Source: Diplocarpon mali (lineage: Eukaryota > Ascomycota > Leotiomycetes > Helotiales > Drepanopezizaceae). Taken from it: a stretch of DNA of 64,000 nucleotides. Position 1 is the first letter of the stretch, and each line of letters begins with the position of its first letter. The notes beneath the pieces were generated by a model. It was not told where the DNA came from and did no database searches. It was given only the letters and a program-made list of their open reading frames with translations. Below, one piece after another: positions 1 through 12,334 of this stretch. Position numbers and translations under genes: made by a program. The DNA is taken from positions 143,338-207,337 of the forward strand of contig JAENRP010000004.1 in the NCBI GenBank assembly GCA_024741835.1, written 5' to 3'.

Positions 1-3000
1 ATGAGAAGCCATCCATCGACACGGGAGTTAACAAGGAGCTGTCGTAATGGATGGGAAGGTTGAACAAAGGCTCCTAACCAGGTGAGTTAGATGTATGCAC
101 CGACGTTGACACGGTGCCGGTGGTGTCGTACAGTAATCCGAGTACTTACAGGAATGTAAGGAGTGAATTCCGGCGCTTCTTTTTGCCCTAAATTGATCAG
201 GTAGAAATTCTCCTCTACACCGGATGCCTGACTAGCTCTTGTCATGGTGAATTTGTAAGCCGCAATTTTTGTATTCTTCGAAGATCAGAATGGTGACGCT
301 GTTCAGGATTGTGGATTTGTTGGAATCGATGAATATATAAACCCCATATTTCAGTCTGAGCACGAGGAACTTAAATGGAAAAAAAGTTTCCTCGATGCGT
401 TGATAAGATTATAGACGGAACCAAGTGGAATTCTGTCTCATTATGGAGCCCCAGGATGTGAGGGGGNNNNNNNNNNNNNNNNNNNTGCTGGGAGGAAAGT
501 AATTTGAGCTGCAATTTGGCCAGCAATACTTACACATCTATGCCCCAGTGAAAGCGGTAGAGTGGCATGAGCCATGATCACCACAAAGCGGCCAGCTTGG
601 GAGGCGCAAGTTAGCTGCCATTGGGACTAGTAGAAGCGTATTTAAGCACAGTACATGGAATTGAAACTGGCTAGCGAAGTCTAGCTCGATGGCAGATTCG
701 GCGGTGCAAGGGGTTTTGCTGGAGATCTCGGGGTAGCTAAGCGCCGCTGGCGCCTGTTTGTTGGATGCATGTGTGGCAGCTGGTATCGCATAGCAGAGAA
801 GCGGGTATTGGAGGGATAAACCTAACTGTAGGGCATCCTGGGCAAGAAAAAGTAACGAGATGCAGGGTCTGAGCTGGATCGGCGGGCCGCGGCAGAGCTG
901 TGCTGCTCCTTTTCAAGAAACGATTCAGCAGATGTTTTGGGAAAGATGCCTGGATTTCGAGTTCCGGTGGACGGTATTGACCGTACCAAAAGGCAGAATG
1001 GAGAAAGGTGAAGTCTCGTGGATCCTGCCAATGTCGTCACCAAGAGAAGGCAGGGCGAGGAAGTGAATCTAAGGAAATATACAGACTCTATTGTCCGCCT
1101 CTCTGGCTACATAAGCGTAAGCCTTTACTGTGATACCCCTTTACATGTGATATCAGGAGCTGGATCAGCCTTGCGGCCGTGGGGCCGGCCAAGGACTGGG
1201 GGTTTAGGGGTCCTGGGGAGAGGAGGAGAGAGGAAGTGATATCATCACGATCGAGCGTAGTGATAGACGGCGCCCAAGTCGCAAGACGCGAGTCGCTTGC
1301 CTGCCCTATACGTTTAGACTCTGCCAGCAGTATACGGGCATGGATCCGCCTGCTGCTCTGGTTCGCCCATTTCAGCAGCTCGTATTTACGGCGTAGCTAC
1401 GCAAAACGCGATTGAGCAAAACGCCTGCTAAGGACCCGACGACATGGCTACCCCCGTGGGCCCCCATGGGCAACCTAATGTAAAAAGGGACCCTTTTCCA
1501 AACTGTCGGGATGAGCCGGCAGGGCAATTCGATCGACTGTGGCTCTGCCAACTCAGACCTGTCGTTGGAAAGGGGGCAAGGGCTGGATCAAGGGTAACTC
1601 AAGCGAAGCTTAGCGAGAGGGGTGTCTCCCGCCCCGTCCCGTCCCGTCCCGTCGTGATATCTCGCCTTCAAAATGTGCCTTTTGATGCGTCCGTGGCAGA
1701 ACAAGGGCAAATATCAACGACATAGAACACCGCCAGCGGTGCGATAAAATCTGCATTTCCACAATTGACGCGGGAACAGATGCCTGTTCTCTCATCGGGG
1801 ATAATGCGGGCCTAACCTCAGATCGCGCTAGCTGCATCGAGCGACAGGTGCAGCGTATGTAAGGATTTTAAGCCCCAGCAAACCTCTCCAAGTCGCCTAT
1901 GACTCGCGAGCTGTCTGTGCCTTGCGGAGTACTGTGCTCGTACTAGGTACATTGTAGAGCGTTGGCGATGAGACGGGTGGAGCAGATCCCCCACTTTGTC
2001 CCCCCTTTTCGCCAGCGACCCCTGAAAGACTCGCCAGATAGAAGTACCCAGAGAATCCACGGCTAAAACTTCCGTCAAGCCTTGCAAGATTTTCATGACT
2101 TTGCACAAGACGTCGGCGATTCTGTAACCTGTTGCATGCATAGCGCTTCTTTCTGGTTGCACTACCGTCCAGTGACACCTGGAGGCCTTGATCTAGAAAA
2201 AAACTCCGGTGTCAGAAGGCAGCATCTTCAGGGAGCACTAACAGGATGCAATATATCCCAACCCCGTGAGGTCAATCTGATTGATTGAAACACACGCTGA
2301 ACCGTGCCCGCGCCACTATGCGGGGGGTTACCACCATGAAGAAGCGCTCTTTGACGCCGATCTGATTCAAACGCGCCCGCAAATAACCATGTAGAGCATA
2401 CGTGCACGGTTCGTCCGGTGTGGCAGCAACATTATCAATCCAGTCCTGTCCGAGGAGAAATTGATCGGTAGACTCGGCATCGAAAAGTGACGGTGTATTT
2501 AGCTTCACAAGACACTCCAGAAAGCCGCGTTGCAGTACTGGCCCTTTTCACAAGAGAAAACAAAATAGAAGCAACCTCAAGGATCATGAAAAGGCTTATG
2601 GGTGAGCATCGGTCCAAACCCACCTCTCATTGCTCGCCCAACTCTTGGCCTTGGTCGCCCTCATGCTAAGACCACGTCATTCCCGCAGCCACCTTGATGT
2701 CAAAAATGAATGTGCACATCTGCAAATTTGCGTCGTTGAAACCCAGAGACGAGAATCAATTGCTGAAATTTATTTAAGGAAATTGGCCAATTTCGACCGA
2801 GGACGTATCCCACGCAAACCTCGAGGTCGTAATGATCCAGATGAAAGGCGCCTATTGACTTGGGACGAAACAAAATCGCGGTCCTGGAAACCCATACCAG
2901 CACAGAGCACGGGCCAGGTGTACACCGCCTCTAAGACCCTGATTGCTTTGTCATGAAATCCTAGCCCGTACTGGATTTCGAGGCATCAAGTGAAGCTATA

Positions 3001-3916
3001 CAACGACAGGAAGAAAGACTCAGCTCCTTGACAATTCGAGTACATTCGCATAGGTACAGTTCGCAGTTCGCGGGGTCTTTCCTGAAGATCAGTCAGCAGA
3101 ATGTCCAAGTTCTATCTGCCCCTCAGTCCCACGGCCAGCCGTCGATTGCCTCGCACCCTCATACGTCGCCTGAAAAGCTCAACCTCTTTTAACTCCAGGA
3201 TCAGCATCTGAATTCCATATCGTCCCGCTCGGCGATGTCAACAGGATACTCAGGGAGAATGCCCCGTTCCGTCATGAGTTCCGCAGAGGTAGGGGTGTTT
3301 GCACAAGAGAGATCCTAATGCTTTTTCCCCAGGACTGCACAACGTCGATATATACGTGCACAAGCGCGCCATCAGCGCTAGTCTAGTGCGAGCTTGACAA
3401 ACTCCCAAACCAACTCCTCGCTGAACTTTAGTTGAGAAATGTTGACCTGGATTCAGGTTGCGTGTTTTGTCTGTCTGATCTGTTGAGCCAAATTTCGAAT
3501 TTTATCATCCACGGCATCCAATATCTTCAACAGACTGCAAGCCCAAAAATATATTGTATATACTACATTAAACGGTTTGGTTTCTTCTACTTCTTAGGAA
3601 TCTTATTCTGTATACTTCTGCGAAGTGGACGTATTCACTCGTACGTACAGGAGTTCGAATAGCAATTGGTTCCTGCGAGAAAGCCAGGGAGATCATTCTT
3701 TGCCAGGCCTGTCCTTTGCGGGTTTAATTTTGGAACCCGTTCTCATCAAGCGCAATGCACTCCGACGCTCCACTTCTTGGAGTTTTAAAAGGGCGACAAG
3801 CAAACGGAAATGTAGAGACCAAAATTCTCGTGTCAGTAAAAAGTACAATGCCCATGCCCTTGGCTTACTCTGGCATGATGATAATCTAGTCGGAGATAGT
3901 ATTGCACCCAGCAAGT
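1..3916. other. Intergenic, no supported gene
   Basis: Only short open frames (mostly below 115 codons) occur, on both strands, without recognisable domains or consistent codon bias. No transposon ends or long repeats were seen by eye. An assembly gap lies at 467-485. Confidence 0.6.
467..485. other. Assembly gap (19 N)
   Basis: A run of 19 N directly follows a short G run (agggggg-like). The true missing length is unknown. Confidence 0.99.
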
Positions 3917-4831
3917 CTAATGTGTCAAGTTTGTTCGTTCCCGGAAATTGCTAGTGTTGGCTGCCTCCAATGGTTTCCTCGCGGAGACAGCAATGTACCG
4001 CCAATATTTCTGTCCAAGGTAGCCCTCCACCCCAGCCACAGTGTTGACGAAGTAGGCTTGAAGTCCAAACAACCGTATGAGCAAGTAAGGTACCACTCCG
4101 ATGACGAAGAACAGTCGCATCATGGGGGTGATATTGGCGCTCAAATCTTCCACGGCCACGTTCTCGAACCCAGCATCTCCCAACATCTTCTGCAGGACAC
4201 CTTTCTCAAACAGAGCGTTCGAAGGCATAGCAGCATACTTGTTGATCTCTTTCATATGGCTCTCGAGGAACTTGGGTGCAGCTTCGGGACTCTCGTGGTC
4301 GTATTCGTAAAGTGCAAGGCGGCCTCCGGGTTTGAGAACTCGGAAGAACTCGCCGAGCGCCTGCTCTGGATCTGTGGCATGGACGAATGTTTCCATCGTG
4401 TAGGCTCCATCAAATGTCTCGTCAGCGAAACCGCTCAGGTGGTGGTAATCCATTTTGCGTATAGTAATACTCTCGTCAAATCCTTGTGATTTGATATTCC
4501 CCTTCGCCTTTTCGATGTGATGATCCACAACATCAATGCAGTGAACTCGTAAGCCTCTAGTAGCCATATGAATAGCAACATGACCAACTCCACAGCCAGC
4601 ATCCAGAACCAGAGACCCCTTGTCTAGACCCAGTGTGTCAAATAAGTGGTTCTCCATGGCACGCAGTGCGGAGCCGATCGGGAACGGCCATATTTTGCCT
4701 TTTTCGTAAAGTCCAAAGTGCCGAGTTCCCCCGAGAACCAGCGAGTAGCCGACTCTTGACTCGATAGATGTGTAGTAGTCCTGAAGGGACTTATTTGAGT
4801 TGATCTGGGGTACATATTCTGTGGACGCCAT
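3917..4831 (-). CDS. SAM-dependent methyltransferase (sterol C24-methyltransferase-like class I fold)
   Basis: Single exon, 304 residues, starting at the first ATG of the frame. The SAM-binding motif I (LVLDAGCGVGH) sits at residues 74-84, the acidic residue after strand 2 (VHCID) at 96-100, and the post-II/III signature RVLKPGGRL at about 164-172. These place it in the class I methyltransferases, nearest to the Erg6/UbiE-like group. Residues 238-257 are hydrophobic and could contact a membrane. It is shorter than Erg6 (about 380 residues), and the substrate cannot be read from sequence; sterol, polyketide or another small molecule are all possible. No biosynthetic neighbours (P450, PKS, NRPS) flank it, so it looks like a stand-alone tailoring or lipid enzyme. 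Confidence 0.85.
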   Translation of the reverse strand: MASTEYVPQINSNKSLQDYYTSIESRVGYSLVLGGTRHFGLYEKGKIWPFPIGSALRAMENHLFDTLGLDKGSLVLDAGCGVGHVAIHMATRGLRVHCIDVVDHHIEKAKGNIKSQGFDESITIRKMDYHHLSGFADETFDGAYTMETFVHATDPEQALGEFFRVLKPGGRLALYEYDHESPEAAPKFLESHMKEINKYAAMPSNALFEKGVLQKMLGDAGFENVAVEDLSANITPMMRLFFVIGVVPYLLIRLFGLQAYFVNTVAGVEGYLGQKYWRYIAVSARKPLEAANTSNFRERTNLTH

Positions 4832-5897
4832 GTTCCGGGAAGTTCGGATCGTGAGATCTGGCTGTATTTGGCTGTGACTGGTTCGAAAAAATATATGAGC
4901 TTGTAAATTGCTTAAAATGTAATTGACTAAAGCCCTGCCGAGAAGATTTGAAGCACTTCAATCTTACGGTAGATGAATGTGATTGTAGAGGTTGCGACCG
5001 AGGGGTATTTAGTAGTTGGGTATCACGGGATGGGTAATTGCCGATTTGGCGATTTTGGCACATCCACTGAGTCATACCCGTAGCTATTTTGGAAATTAGC
5101 AGCCATTGGTTGCAGTGCATATGATGGATCTACATTATTCTTCTTCCAAATTTAGCCATATTGCTTTACGTATAATTAAAAAAAAAACTGCTATACCTTC
5201 TGTTATTACCCATCCCAAAAGAATGATTGGAAGACGATTGAGGATATGTACCCCGACCCGTTAATTTTTTCAAATATATACGCAATAATTTCAAACTTTC
5301 CCCCCTGTTGGCTGTTCTGCTTCTGGCTAAGGACAATAAAGACTATTATCGTAATACTTCGAAGGGCTCCCCTGCAGCCTCCTCGGATTTTCTATACCTT
5401 CAAATCAGAGAACTCGTATAAGACCTATAAGGTGACCTATCTGTAATAGCTGAGAGCCATATATAGCGATGTTCGAACAAATAGAACAGCAATGATTCTA
5501 GTATCTCCTTAACCAAGAGATCTGCCAAGATGCTCAAGATACCCGCGTTGTCTACGTGCAAAGAAGTTTGCTTTTTACTGTACTTACCGTATGCTGCTGC
5601 CATGCTTTCTGTAGAGCTAAAACAATCAAATATTGGCGTGTTAGTCATACACAGGGGGTGTTGATATGTATCAAACCCAGGTAGCAACTGATGTCTGACT
5701 CTACTCGTTTCTAAGTGAATTTCAATATGGCTGCTCAGAGGTTGGCTGTAGTCTTGATATGAAGTCCAGGATCACGAGTAATCACCCAAGACGGATGGAA
5801 AGATAGTTTAAATTGATCGCCGTGAAGGAAAGCATATCATTCACTCCATCATTTTAAAAGCCCTTGCTTCTCTCGACATGGCTCAATGTCGCACATC
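4832..5897. other. Intergenic, AT-rich, no supported gene
   Basis: The segment contains A/T runs around 5160-5185 and short ORFs without recognisable content. It holds the promoter of the upstream methyltransferase (minus strand) and the 3' region of the antiporter (also minus). Confidence 0.6.
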
Positions 5898-7524
5898 CTA
5901 CTCAATTTCACTACCACTGACCTCAGGCTCGCTCTCGCCATTACCCTCTTCATGATCCATCGCCTCAAGACCATCAGTCTCCTGTCCTAAGAGTGGCGCC
6001 CTTTCGCCTTTCTTTCGGCTAAAATGCCCAACCACGCTAATACCTACAGTGCTCAGCCCGTGCACGATCGTGCTCCCCAGTACAATGAAGCAGATGACTG
6101 GCCAGAGCAGCTCGATGGCCTTATCTTTGTCGCTATATGGTGGAGTTAACTTTCTCGGCTTGGCCCACGGGACGGACGTTCCATTCTCGAGCTCGCCACG
6201 AGCTTCCATAACGAGGAATAGAGCACCGACCCCCATAGGCCCGAAATGTCCGCAGAATAAAGCTTCGCGGTATGTTCTGATGTCGGGGATGATACGTTTC
6301 AGTGCTAGCACAATGGGAATACGTCGAAATAGTATGACGAGAATCAAGAAGATAAGCAGTTGCCAGATACCGCAGTGTGGTGTAATTTCTCTTGGCACGA
6401 ACATTTCCCACGGTATGATGGATCCGAAGAAGACAAACATGCTGCTGTTCAGCATCAAGTCGATAATGGTTGGAAAAGGCAGCTCGCGTGTCTTTTTGGC
6501 GAACCACCCGTCATGCGCAAAGCCAACCCCAGCACCAAAAGCGACCAAGAAGTCATCACTACCAAGAGTCGAGCCCACACCTATGCTGAGTAAAGCTAGG
6601 AGAAGATAGAAGACCACGAAAGATGGTTGTGATATATAGTCTCTAGTATCGGAGAACCGAAGGAGTCTGTTGGCAATTCGTCCAATGACTATTCCCGATA
6701 CAAGGCCGAACAGGCATTGCCACTTCAACTTAGTTAGCCCTGCCTTTCTTCAACGGAACTCCGGGTCTTAAGCCATAATCCCAATTAGTTTCCTACGATG
6801 CCAGATCTGAAGACACTGGAGATGACATGTAGCGAGTTAAACATACGAGGACGGTAATAAGAAACCATTCTTTCACCGCTTCCCCAGCATCATGAGGGTA
6901 GTTGAGCGCCACCAATCCGACGTATAGGAACGGGAAGGATATTCCATCGTTGCATGCAGATTCTGCTGAGAGGAGATGTCTGAGCCGTTTCGGCACTCTT
7001 TCGCTGAAGTGAGATTTGGAGAGGACACTTGCTGCCAAAACGGGATCTGTTGGCGAGAGGCAGGCCCCGATTATCATGGCCGCTGGAATTGAACATTGAA
7101 AGAGCAGGTAGGCGAAGATTGCTGTGATCGCCCATGAAAAAGTCATGACTGGACCGAGGAAGTAAAAAACGGACTTCCAGTGCCTGTTAAAGTAGAGCTT
7201 AGGAAGCTCGATGCCGACGGCGAAACATTGGATACCGACAATTACGCGCGTAATCTCCTGTAGTATCTCGTCGTTCATACCCCAGTGACGAGGAGCAATT
7301 ATTTTTAAGACATGTGGACCGAGTATTATACCATAAAGAACTGCCAGAGGAGGTTCTGTGATTACGTTAGCTCTCGGCTTCTAAGTTGAGACAGCATTTA
7401 TATTATTACCTGATAAATGAAGTGTGTTCCTGATGAATAGAGAGAAGAGCGCATATATTATCAGAAAGACTGATAAGGTCATGTAGGAAACATGGGGAGC
7501 CGTTGGCTCCAATTGATCCCACAT
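5898..7524 (-). CDS. Na+/H+ antiporter, CPA1/NhaP type (Nha1/Sod2-like)
   Basis: Model: exons 7524-7410, 7370-6847 and 6728-5898, in frame, 489 residues. The 3' intron has a CTAAC branch motif and TAAG acceptor. The 5' intron acceptor (7371) was chosen to keep frame and is less certain. The protein is a polytopic membrane antiporter exchanging Na+/K+ for H+. Visible hallmarks are LSPTDPVLAASV at about residues 143-154 and the membrane-embedded S-A-C-N-D-G at about 176-181, corresponding to the ND ion-binding site of electroneutral fungal antiporters. About 11-12 hydrophobic segments are seen. The C-terminal tail is short, polar and acidic, unlike the several-hundred-residue tail of yeast Nha1, so the protein resembles Sod2-length forms. 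Probable location is the plasma membrane. Confidence 0.87.
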
Positions 7525-8028
7525 TATCGGTCCGAGGCGTCGACGTGAGCTACCAAGATGTATCGGTATCGGTACTTGTAATATCCTGTAGATCGACAGA
7601 TGCTTCTTGCAATCCTCTGTTTAACAATTGAACAGAGCCTCTGATATTCTGAAATCTCGGGTCAGGTTGAACGAAATATCATGTCGATGTCCGATCATGA
7701 CATAGCTAACTTAGGGCTAGAAATCAGCTTGGAGAAAATGATGTCACGAGTTGTGGTTTAGCTCCTTTGGTCACATGACCATATGCTTGGTCGAGCTGCG
7801 GCGTCGCAACAGCAAAATACCTTACGACGAGACTTAAAACTTTTAGGGTCAACAACCGAGAGTGGCGATGAGGGCGGGCAAGCGTGGCTCGGAATATTCG
7901 TTCGCCTAATTAACCCGTGTAATTACATAAAGTTGATATATTTCCGAGACCAAAACGCCTCGCCATGCTTGCGAAGAGCTCCAAATCTCGTAAATGAAGA
8001 TAGCTCTTTGTCGCATCTTCGAATTTCT
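7525..8028. other. Intergenic between PEX2 and antiporter genes
   Basis: Upstream region of the minus-strand antiporter and 3' side of PEX2. No separate gene is seen; the plus-strand ORF starting at 7783 overlaps PEX2 antisense and has no domain. Confidence 0.6.
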
Positions 8029-9450
8029 TCACTCTTCGTCGTCGATGATGCCATCTCCTTCTTCATCAAAAGCTTCCGAGTCGTCCAGTTCCGAGGCTTC
8101 ATCGGAGGAGTAGTCCCTTTCTTCCGACTCTTCTTGGCATCTCTTTTCGGTGCTGTCGTCTTCTGGGCGTGCCTCAATATTGGCCATCTCACTTGGCTCT
8201 GTAAATACCACTGTTTTCGAAGAGCTTATAAGTTTTCTAGTTTCCTCGATAACGTCTCCATTCCATGGCTTGCACTCCTTGACGTCTTCACCACATCGTA
8301 GGCATATCCAGCCGTCTCCATCCTCTGCCTCGAGTCGACCGGCCAGGCAAACAAAGCAGAACATGCATCCGCAAGGGATTGTCTCATAGGGATTTGTGAT
8401 ATCGGTCTGAGCTGATCCTATAACGCCGGATGCGCCAGAGGCAGCTATCACTTCGGCCTCGGACGTCGAAATTGAGTTTTGGTCCTGGTAACAAATTGCA
8501 CATGTTCTTTCTGGCAGAAAGGCAAATTCCCCACTCTTAATCTCTAGGTCATCGTTACCATCAGTGCGAAGAACTGACTTCGTCTTCCGCCAGACTCGTG
8601 CAAGCCATCTTCTCCATCTACTTATTCCTACCAGAGGCAAGACGAAAAGTAGAAACTCTGTGAATGCGTGCCAAACGAGCTGCCGGTTCAAGTACTCGAA
8701 TGACACTTCACGACTAATCTGGCTAGTTGGTGGAGCCAAACGGAGCCTCAAAATCCTGTCGAGTAAAGTGCGGTACCGCCCATTTACAAGGAATACCAGG
8801 AAAGAGGCAAAGGCTGCTGTAGATTGTACCGTCGCTATCGAGTCTGATAATCGTGATAATTTCCGTAATGTCTGACTTGGCTGATCATCGCCATTGTCGT
8901 TTCCTGCCAGCCAATTTTCCCACTTTGTCCAGGCATATTTTCCTCCAACCGTAAAGAGTCCATACAGGGACTTCTGCCATCTCGAGGGTGAGACCAGAAC
9001 GGCACCATTCTTCCTTGCGTCCGTGAACTTTAGGTTCTGAAGCGCGGCGCCGTATGTTGCATCATGATTCCAAACTGTGACCTTGAACAGGACTGCCCGC
9101 AGCGCGAGCATGATCTCTGCAGACCAGTCATCTTGAACATGCGAACCAAAGTACTTCAAGGCATCCCCGACTTGTCTCTTCAACAGCTCTAGCAGTTCCT
9201 CGTCCAATAGCTCCGCATCTAGCTGTCCAACCCGGAACGCTGGCCTGGTACCTTCTCGCCCATTTATGCTATCCCATATTGATATTCCTGCGTACCCGAG
9301 TCGGCTAAGAGGATAAGGAAGTCGATTTATCTGTTCCAAAACCTGCGGGACTTGCTGTTGCGCCACTATTCGAGCTTGAATTTCCACCTCTCGTGCTTGT
9401 CTCCGAGCTGCGAGGCGCTGCTGAGCAAGTGCAAATTCGTTGGAGGCCAT
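8029..9450 (-). CDS. PEX2: Peroxin-2, RING-type E3 ligase subunit of the peroxisomal importomer
   Basis: Single exon, 473 residues. Residues about 35-290 match the Pex2/Pex12 N-terminal membrane region. A C-terminal RING finger has C317, C320, C360, C362, C365, C368, C383 and C386 in the C-x2-C...C-G-C-x2-C-x2-C...C-x2-C arrangement typical of Pex2 (P-C-G-C context at 359-362). The RING complex Pex2-Pex10-Pex12 ubiquitinates the receptor Pex5 so that it can be recycled from the peroxisome membrane. The loop between the first cysteine pair and C360 is long (about 40 residues), as in other filamentous fungi. The final 30 or so residues are very acidic. No intron is needed. The upstream ATG at 9577 is in a different frame and was not used. 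Confidence 0.92.
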   Translation of the reverse strand: MASNEFALAQQRLAARRQAREVEIQARIVAQQQVPQVLEQINRLPYPLSRLGYAGISIWDSINGREGTRPAFRVGQLDAELLDEELLELLKRQVGDALKYFGSHVQDDWSAEIMLALRAVLFKVTVWNHDATYGAALQNLKFTDARKNGAVLVSPSRWQKSLYGLFTVGGKYAWTKWENWLAGNDNGDDQPSQTLRKLSRLSDSIATVQSTAAFASFLVFLVNGRYRTLLDRILRLRLAPPTSQISREVSFEYLNRQLVWHAFTEFLLFVLPLVGISRWRRWLARVWRKTKSVLRTDGNDDLEIKSGEFAFLPERTCAICYQDQNSISTSEAEVIAASGASGVIGSAQTDITNPYETIPCGCMFCFVCLAGRLEAEDGDGWICLRCGEDVKECKPWNGDVIEETRKLISSSKTVVFTEPSEMANIEARPEDDSTEKRCQEESEERDYSSDEASELDDSEAFDEEGDGIIDDEE

Positions 9451-10014
9451 TGGCGGCGCATTTGGTATGGTCGCAGTCGTCGACCGAATGCCTGCAGTCG
9501 ACTTTCTGTGCCCTCACATGTTCGTGGCATGAGGCTTTGAAGATGGCCGTGAAGTTTCGAACCGAGGTTGAAGCCAAATCGTTAGCCGAGTGTATTTAGC
9601 GCCAATCCACATTCCGTCTCGGCATACCATCTCTGCGGACATCTAACAAAAATCTTTGGCACAGCGCCATTCTTTTTCTAGAAATACTTGACAGAAATGG
9701 CTTTAATTTCACATCCAACCCACAGCCTAGACGGTTCTTTACATATGCCTATAACGCTTTTTTGCCTCTTTGAACCGTATTTACTCGCCGTATTCATGAT
9801 ACCCAGTGTTCAATTCAAATTCAGGACTACAACTAATTTCATGACTCCAACCTCTCCATGACCTTTCTTGTTAATAAAATTTCCCGTATCTTTCGCTATC
9901 ATTAATGATTTGCCATAGGTGATCTCCGTTATACATAGATGAGCTTGGCTGGTTCGTCCACAAAGCCGCAGAACAGAAAATAAACGGTTCAAGAATAATG
10001 GATCTCTTAGCAGA

Positions 10015-10400
10015 TCAATTAGGATACTCCCCAGACATACATGAATAAGCAACACAGATTAGATCTTCTGCATTACAAACCACCGCCCGCTTTTGCACAT
10101 CATCCTCCCGATCATTTCGAATCCACGCCCGCAGTTTATCAAGCCTCACGGCCCCGCCCATGATCGGGTGTTTTCCCATCCAAGCGTGAGTTCTAGCGGG
10201 CTGATAGAAACCTGCAAACCCGAATTCGGTACCCGTGTGACAATGAGGCTCGAGGCGAACATATACCGAAGCGAGCTCAGCGATTGTTATGTTGTGGGCG
10301 AAAAAAAGTTGGAGTTGGGTCTTGATGGTGGAAATGGTCGGATTAATGTTCACTACTACCGGGGAAACAAGTATACTTCGTGATTTCCCATTAGCTGAGA
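10015..10400 (-). CDS. Possible small hypothetical protein, ends uncertain
   Basis: The minus-strand frame is open from 10731 down to a stop at 10015. Its last 120 or so codons, from about 10350, have C-ending codons and a protein-like composition (for example FYQPARTHAWMGKHPIMGG). The part above 10400 reads through the A/G tract as a phenylalanine/leucine run and is probably non-coding, so a start or upstream exon inside 10350-10450 would be needed. No family was recognised. The plus strand is also open here (10093-10383), so the coding strand is not settled. Confidence 0.25.
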
Positions 10401-10447
10401 ACAGATGATTGCAGTGCGAAAATGCATCGAGGCATCGCAAGGTCAAT

Positions 10448-10487
10448 AGAAAAAAAAGAAGAAGAAAAAAAAAAAGAAAAAAAATTA
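10448..10487. repeat. A-rich purine tract
   Basis: A run of A broken by single G, about 40 bp, purine on the plus strand. Confidence 0.9.
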
Positions 10488-10727
10488 CTCCTGGCCTCGA
10501 CGTCCAATTGGAAAAGTGACGACCAAGGAAAGAGAGTCGGTTGTGTCGAACGTTGAGCTCCCGGCTCTGAATGAGCACATCACCTGTCAGACGACTGTTT
10601 ACTTCTCCACAAAAACATCTACCAAGCCAATAGCTCCGAAAACAAGATACCGATATCCCATAGCATTTTGTGCAGTAGGAATTTCCATCTTCTTCAATGC
10701 CGCCACTCAAACCTCGAGCAAACTCCG

Positions 10728-12110
10728 TCAAGGAATTGTAAGAACAATTTTCCCTCGGGCCCTCATGCTCTGCATGGCGTCTATGGCCGTCCTCCAGGCC
10801 TCTCGCTCATCAAATGCACCCTCTAAGATCTCGATTTCGACATTTTTCAGCTCACCTCTCTCGACGAGGCTTGCTATTTGCTGAAGATACTCAGCCTTCT
10901 CAACGAAGGAGATACATGCGTATCTCGGACCCCATATGTAGCCTTTGATATAGCGAATGACCTGTGCTGGATTGGTAAAGTATGTAATTGGGCCGCCAAG
11001 AATGCGGACATCTGTTTTGTCACCAACGATAGTCAGGTAAGCGCCACGTGGGTGCAGAAGTTGTTCCTGAGAGTACTTTAGCTGATGTGTTGACTTCGCA
11101 TTGGAGTGTGTAAGCGAGCTTTTCTCTTCTATCAAAAGCTAGGAGCCTGGACTGCGATGGCCAAAGGCAAGATCTCAGGACTGCGTTCCGTTGGAGGTTT
11201 GCTTGGGATCAAAATAAAACACATAGGTTCCAGGGAGTATTCCAGGGAAGCAACATACATATGAAGATATGAGGTCAGTGCCGCCAACACAATCGATGAG
11301 TAAATCATATTTGGTACTAGGAAGACTAGAGAGGAGGCTGTGTGAGACGTCCTGGGTTGTGTAATCAATCACTGAATCAGCACCTAAGAACTCAACGTAG
11401 GAAGTATTTTTGCTTGAGCATATTGCTGTGACGTGGCAATCATGGACAGTTTTCGCAACTGCAAATTTCAGTGGTTGCCCTTGAACTCAGCGAGCTTGTG
11501 GGCTAAGAAACGATCCAAGACGACGGAGGCGCGAATCGGCTGACTTACGCTGAATAAGCCAAGAACCTGTCCCTCCAGAGGCTCCTCGAATAACTACTTT
11601 TCTCTGGGTATCAGATGGCACAGGAAGCCATTCCAAACACGCATATGCAGTCAGGCCAACGAGAGGGATAGAAGCAGCTTGCTCGTGAGTCAAGCTAGTT
11701 GGCTTCTTCGCCACTGGATCTGATGCGGGGTTGACACGGATGTATTCACTGAATGTGCCTTGACCGAACTGAAGGTTGACTGTCAGCACCTAGCATAGGG
11801 TATGATGTAAAAGACTTACAATATGGAATAGCAAGCCGAATATATCGTCACCTTCCGCCCACCCTTTAACACTTTCTCCAACAGCGACCACTGTCCCGGA
11901 AAAGTCCCTTCCCATTCCCTTATCACCAGCGACGACAGCCACCAGTCCTGACCTCCATAACTGGATATCGCAAGGGTTTATTGATGCTGCATGCACTTTG
12001 ACTAAAATCTCATTTCCAGGTAGGGGCGCGACATCTTTCTCAACAATATTCAGATCAGAACCGGGAAGGCCCTCAAATCGAAGCGCTCTGTAGATGGACG
12101 GATGTTCCAT
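10728..12110 (-). CDS. Zinc-type alcohol dehydrogenase / quinone oxidoreductase family protein (MDR superfamily)
   Basis: Four exons, 12110-11820, 11768-11549, 11458-11259 and 11066-10728, join in frame through GT-AG introns to 349 residues, the usual MDR length. The N-terminal GroES-like domain shows the AASINPCDIQLW and GRDFSGTVVAVG signatures. The Rossmann domain shows VVIRGASGGTGSWLIQ (about residues 142-157) followed by VIDY and DLLIDCVGG. No structural-zinc cysteine cluster is visible, which fits the quinone-reductase/RTN4IP1-like branch using NADPH rather than true alcohol dehydrogenases. The physiological substrate is unknown. The ATG at 12110 fits family starts; an in-frame ATG at 12146 would add 12 residues. 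The gene is divergent from the karyopherin gene, with only 224 bp between start codons. Confidence 0.85.
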
Positions 12111-12334
12111 TGCGCCAGAGGTCCCGTGAACGAAAGGGTGAGGCACTTTGCCTCGAAGTTTTGGCCATTGGTAATTAGTTGTTGTTTTGATGAGGTGCTG
12201 TCGCTTCTACCCCTGTCCAAAGCCCCTCATCAAGGTGGAAGCGAAGCGTGGGACAGCCACAGCCTCGCACCTTTTCACACTATACGAAGGCTAGAAAGTC
12301 ATCGGCCTTTGGCCCTTCGGGAATAGCCTCAGCT
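12111..12334. promoter_or_regulatory. Divergent promoter region
   Basis: Only 224 bp separate the start codons of the minus-strand oxidoreductase and the plus-strand karyopherin, so both 5' UTRs and promoters must lie here. No canonical TATA box stands out. Confidence 0.6.

Larger units (their letters stand above)
9451..10727. other. Intergenic with one unassigned overlapping ORF pair
   Basis: Promoter of PEX2 and the 3' flank of the oxidoreductase. An A/G tract lies at 10448-10487. ORFs on both strands at 10015-10400 are open over 290 bp; see the separate low-confidence entry. Confidence 0.5.
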
